A stretch of DNA of 64,000 bases, from positions 1 through 64,000 of the forward strand of contig NZ_JADYTU010000007.1 in NCBI RefSeq assembly GCF_021531375.1. Direction: 5' to 3'. Shown in pieces: positions 63,015 through 64,000 of this stretch. The stretch is from Pseudoflavonifractor phocaeensis. GTDB taxonomy: Bacteria > Bacillota > Clostridia > Oscillospirales > Oscillospiraceae. Within the stretch, counting starts at the first letter, position 1. Every line of letters begins with the position of its first letter. The position numbers were made by a program, and so were the translations under genes. Below the pieces are notes generated by a model. It was not told the origin of the DNA and did no database searches. It was given only the letters and a program-made list of their open reading frames with translations.

Positions 63015-63899
63015 TTATGCCCTTGGATGGGCCTTCAGATATACGTCTTTGATCTTCTGGTTCAAAAGCCGGGAATAAATCTGGGTGGAGGAGATATCGG
63101 CATGGCCCAGCATCTCCTGGATGGATCTCAGGTCCGCCCCATTCTCCAGCAGATGGGCGGCAAAGGAGTGGCGCAGGGTATGGGGGGTGATGTCCTTCTT
63201 GATGCCCGCCTTCTCCTGATAGTACTTGATGAGCTTCCAGAAGCCCTGACGGCTCATCCGCTCCCCGTTCATGTTGACAAAGAGCGCGGTCTCATCCAGC
63301 GCGTCCACCAACTGGGGCCGGACGTTATGTACATACTCGTTGAGGGCCCGGATGGCCGCCGGATACAGGGGAATGATCCGCTCCTTCCCCTTGCTGTAGC
63401 ACTTGAGCACCCCGCCGGGCAGATTCAGGTCGTCCACATCCAGAGCGATGAGCTCGCTGACCCGGATGCCGGTGGCATAGAGCAACTCCAGCATGGCCCG
63501 GTCCCGGTAACCCTTCAGGTCGGTACACTCGGGCTGTTCCAGAAACAGCTCCACTTCCTTTCCCGTCAGGACCTGGGGCAGCTTTCGCTCCACCTTGGCG
63601 GGGGTCACACCTTTGGCCGGATTCCGGTCAACCGCGCCCAAACCGATCAGACAGTTATAAAAGGACTTGATGGAGGCTACGGAACGGGTCACTGTGGCAG
63701 GGGATTTCCCCTTTCTGGACAGAGAATGGGCATACTCATCCACATCCTGGGACAGCACCTCGGTCAGAGGGATGTCCCGTTCCTCCATCTCCTTGGCAAA
63801 CTGCCGCACGTCCCGCAGATAGGAGCTGACCGTGTTCGCCGAGGCATGTTTTTCATTTGTTAAATAGTCCTCGTAGACAGATAACCAATCAGCCACCAT
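63015..63899 (-). CDS. xerD: Tyrosine recombinase XerD
   Basis: This 294-residue site-specific recombinase has an N-terminal domain (DWLSVYEDYLTNEKHASANTVSSYLRDVRQF) and a catalytic domain with Arg in YATGIRVSELIAL, Lys in YSKGKERIIPL, TPHTLRHSFAAHLLENGADLRSIQEMLGHADISSTQIYSRL. It would resolve chromosome dimers. ATG 63899 with GGGAGAG ahead is preferred over an earlier start. The spoIIM-xerD order fits other spore formers. Confidence 0.94.
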   Translation of the reverse strand: MVADWLSVYEDYLTNEKHASANTVSSYLRDVRQFAKEMEERDIPLTEVLSQDVDEYAHSLSRKGKSPATVTRSVASIKSFYNCLIGLGAVDRNPAKGVTPAKVERKLPQVLTGKEVELFLEQPECTDLKGYRDRAMLELLYATGIRVSELIALDVDDLNLPGGVLKCYSKGKERIIPLYPAAIRALNEYVHNVRPQLVDALDETALFVNMNGERMSRQGFWKLIKYYQEKAGIKKDITPHTLRHSFAAHLLENGADLRSIQEMLGHADISSTQIYSRLLNQKIKDVYLKAHPRA

Positions 63900-63919
63900 C
63901 CAACTCTCCCACATCAAAA

Positions 63920-64000
63920 TTACAACACGACCCGGGCCGCCGCCCGGAGCAGCACCGGCACCACCGCGTATTCCACTCCCGCACAGGCCAACATCAGGGT
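63920..64000 (-). CDS. C-terminal end of a membrane protein, probably SpoIIM
   Basis: The reverse strand at the window edge encodes 26 residues ending in EYAVVPVLLRAAARVVL and a stop at 63922-63920. This is a hydrophobic helix followed by a short basic tail. SpoIIM commonly stands before xerD and ends this way, but the piece is too short to be certain. Confidence 0.45.
   Translation of the reverse strand, partial: TLMLACAGVEYAVVPVLLRAAARVVL

Overview
The window is high-GC DNA from a spore-forming Firmicute (Clostridia). It most resembles the Oscillospiraceae/Flavonifractor-type gut lineage; that placement is inferred from gene content and GC and is not proven. Spore genes include yunB, cwlD, cotJAB/cotJC, a LysM-GH18 protein, and the tail of a probable spoIIM next to xerD. 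No rRNA, tRNA or CRISPR was seen.

Layout. 0-10.9 kb: a DUF1858 protein, an Fe-S flavoprotein, trmK/nif3-like/membrane protein with overlapping ends, rplS-rbgA-rnhB-yraN, thrC, a phosphoesterase and tig. A hairpin-rich repeat sits between rbgA and rnhB, and an inverted relative of it lies at the left window edge. 11-16.3 kb: the protein quality-control cluster clpP-clpX-lon-engB. 16.4-26.1 kb: a long co-directional run murD, three M42 peptidases, a HEAT-like protein, an YnbB-type PLP enzyme, yunB, vanZ-like, ligA. 26.2-28.4 kb: an EamA transporter and a DUF362/ferredoxin protein.

28.86-38.75 kb is the highlight. A 9.9-kb element splits a spore-coat manganese-catalase-like gene (cotJC). The C-terminal part of cotJC lies at 28420-28872 and the N-terminal part at 38740-38934. 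Both breakpoints carry the same 10-bp core (GTTCCTCGGT), and a large serine recombinase ends 37 bp from the right-hand core. Joining the halves at the core restores an exact in-frame 212-residue CotJC. This is the architecture of sporulation-controlled intervening elements such as skin in sigK. The cargo is a TetR-controlled membrane operon, a GcrA/Myb-like small protein, two dehydrogenases, Bcp, a rhodanese lipoprotein, a frameshifted ferredoxin, YaaA, several DUF proteins and a GDSL hydrolase. A 55-codon ORF directly precedes the recombinase.

38.9-64 kb: a fused cotJA-cotJB gene and cwlD are divergent. They are followed by radA, a tyrosine recombinase, an SdpI-like protein, an amidase, fba and a PPi-type pfk with overlapping divergent promoters, an AI-2E-type transporter, purB, an aminotransferase, leuCDB, a Crp/Fnr regulator, a SulP transporter, a MerR-TipAS regulator with its 19-bp-spacer promoter, two cell-wall enzymes, a FlK-like thioesterase, a YbaK deacylase, an ABC-F protein with an attenuator-like leader and upstream mini-ORF, xerD and the probable spoIIM tail.
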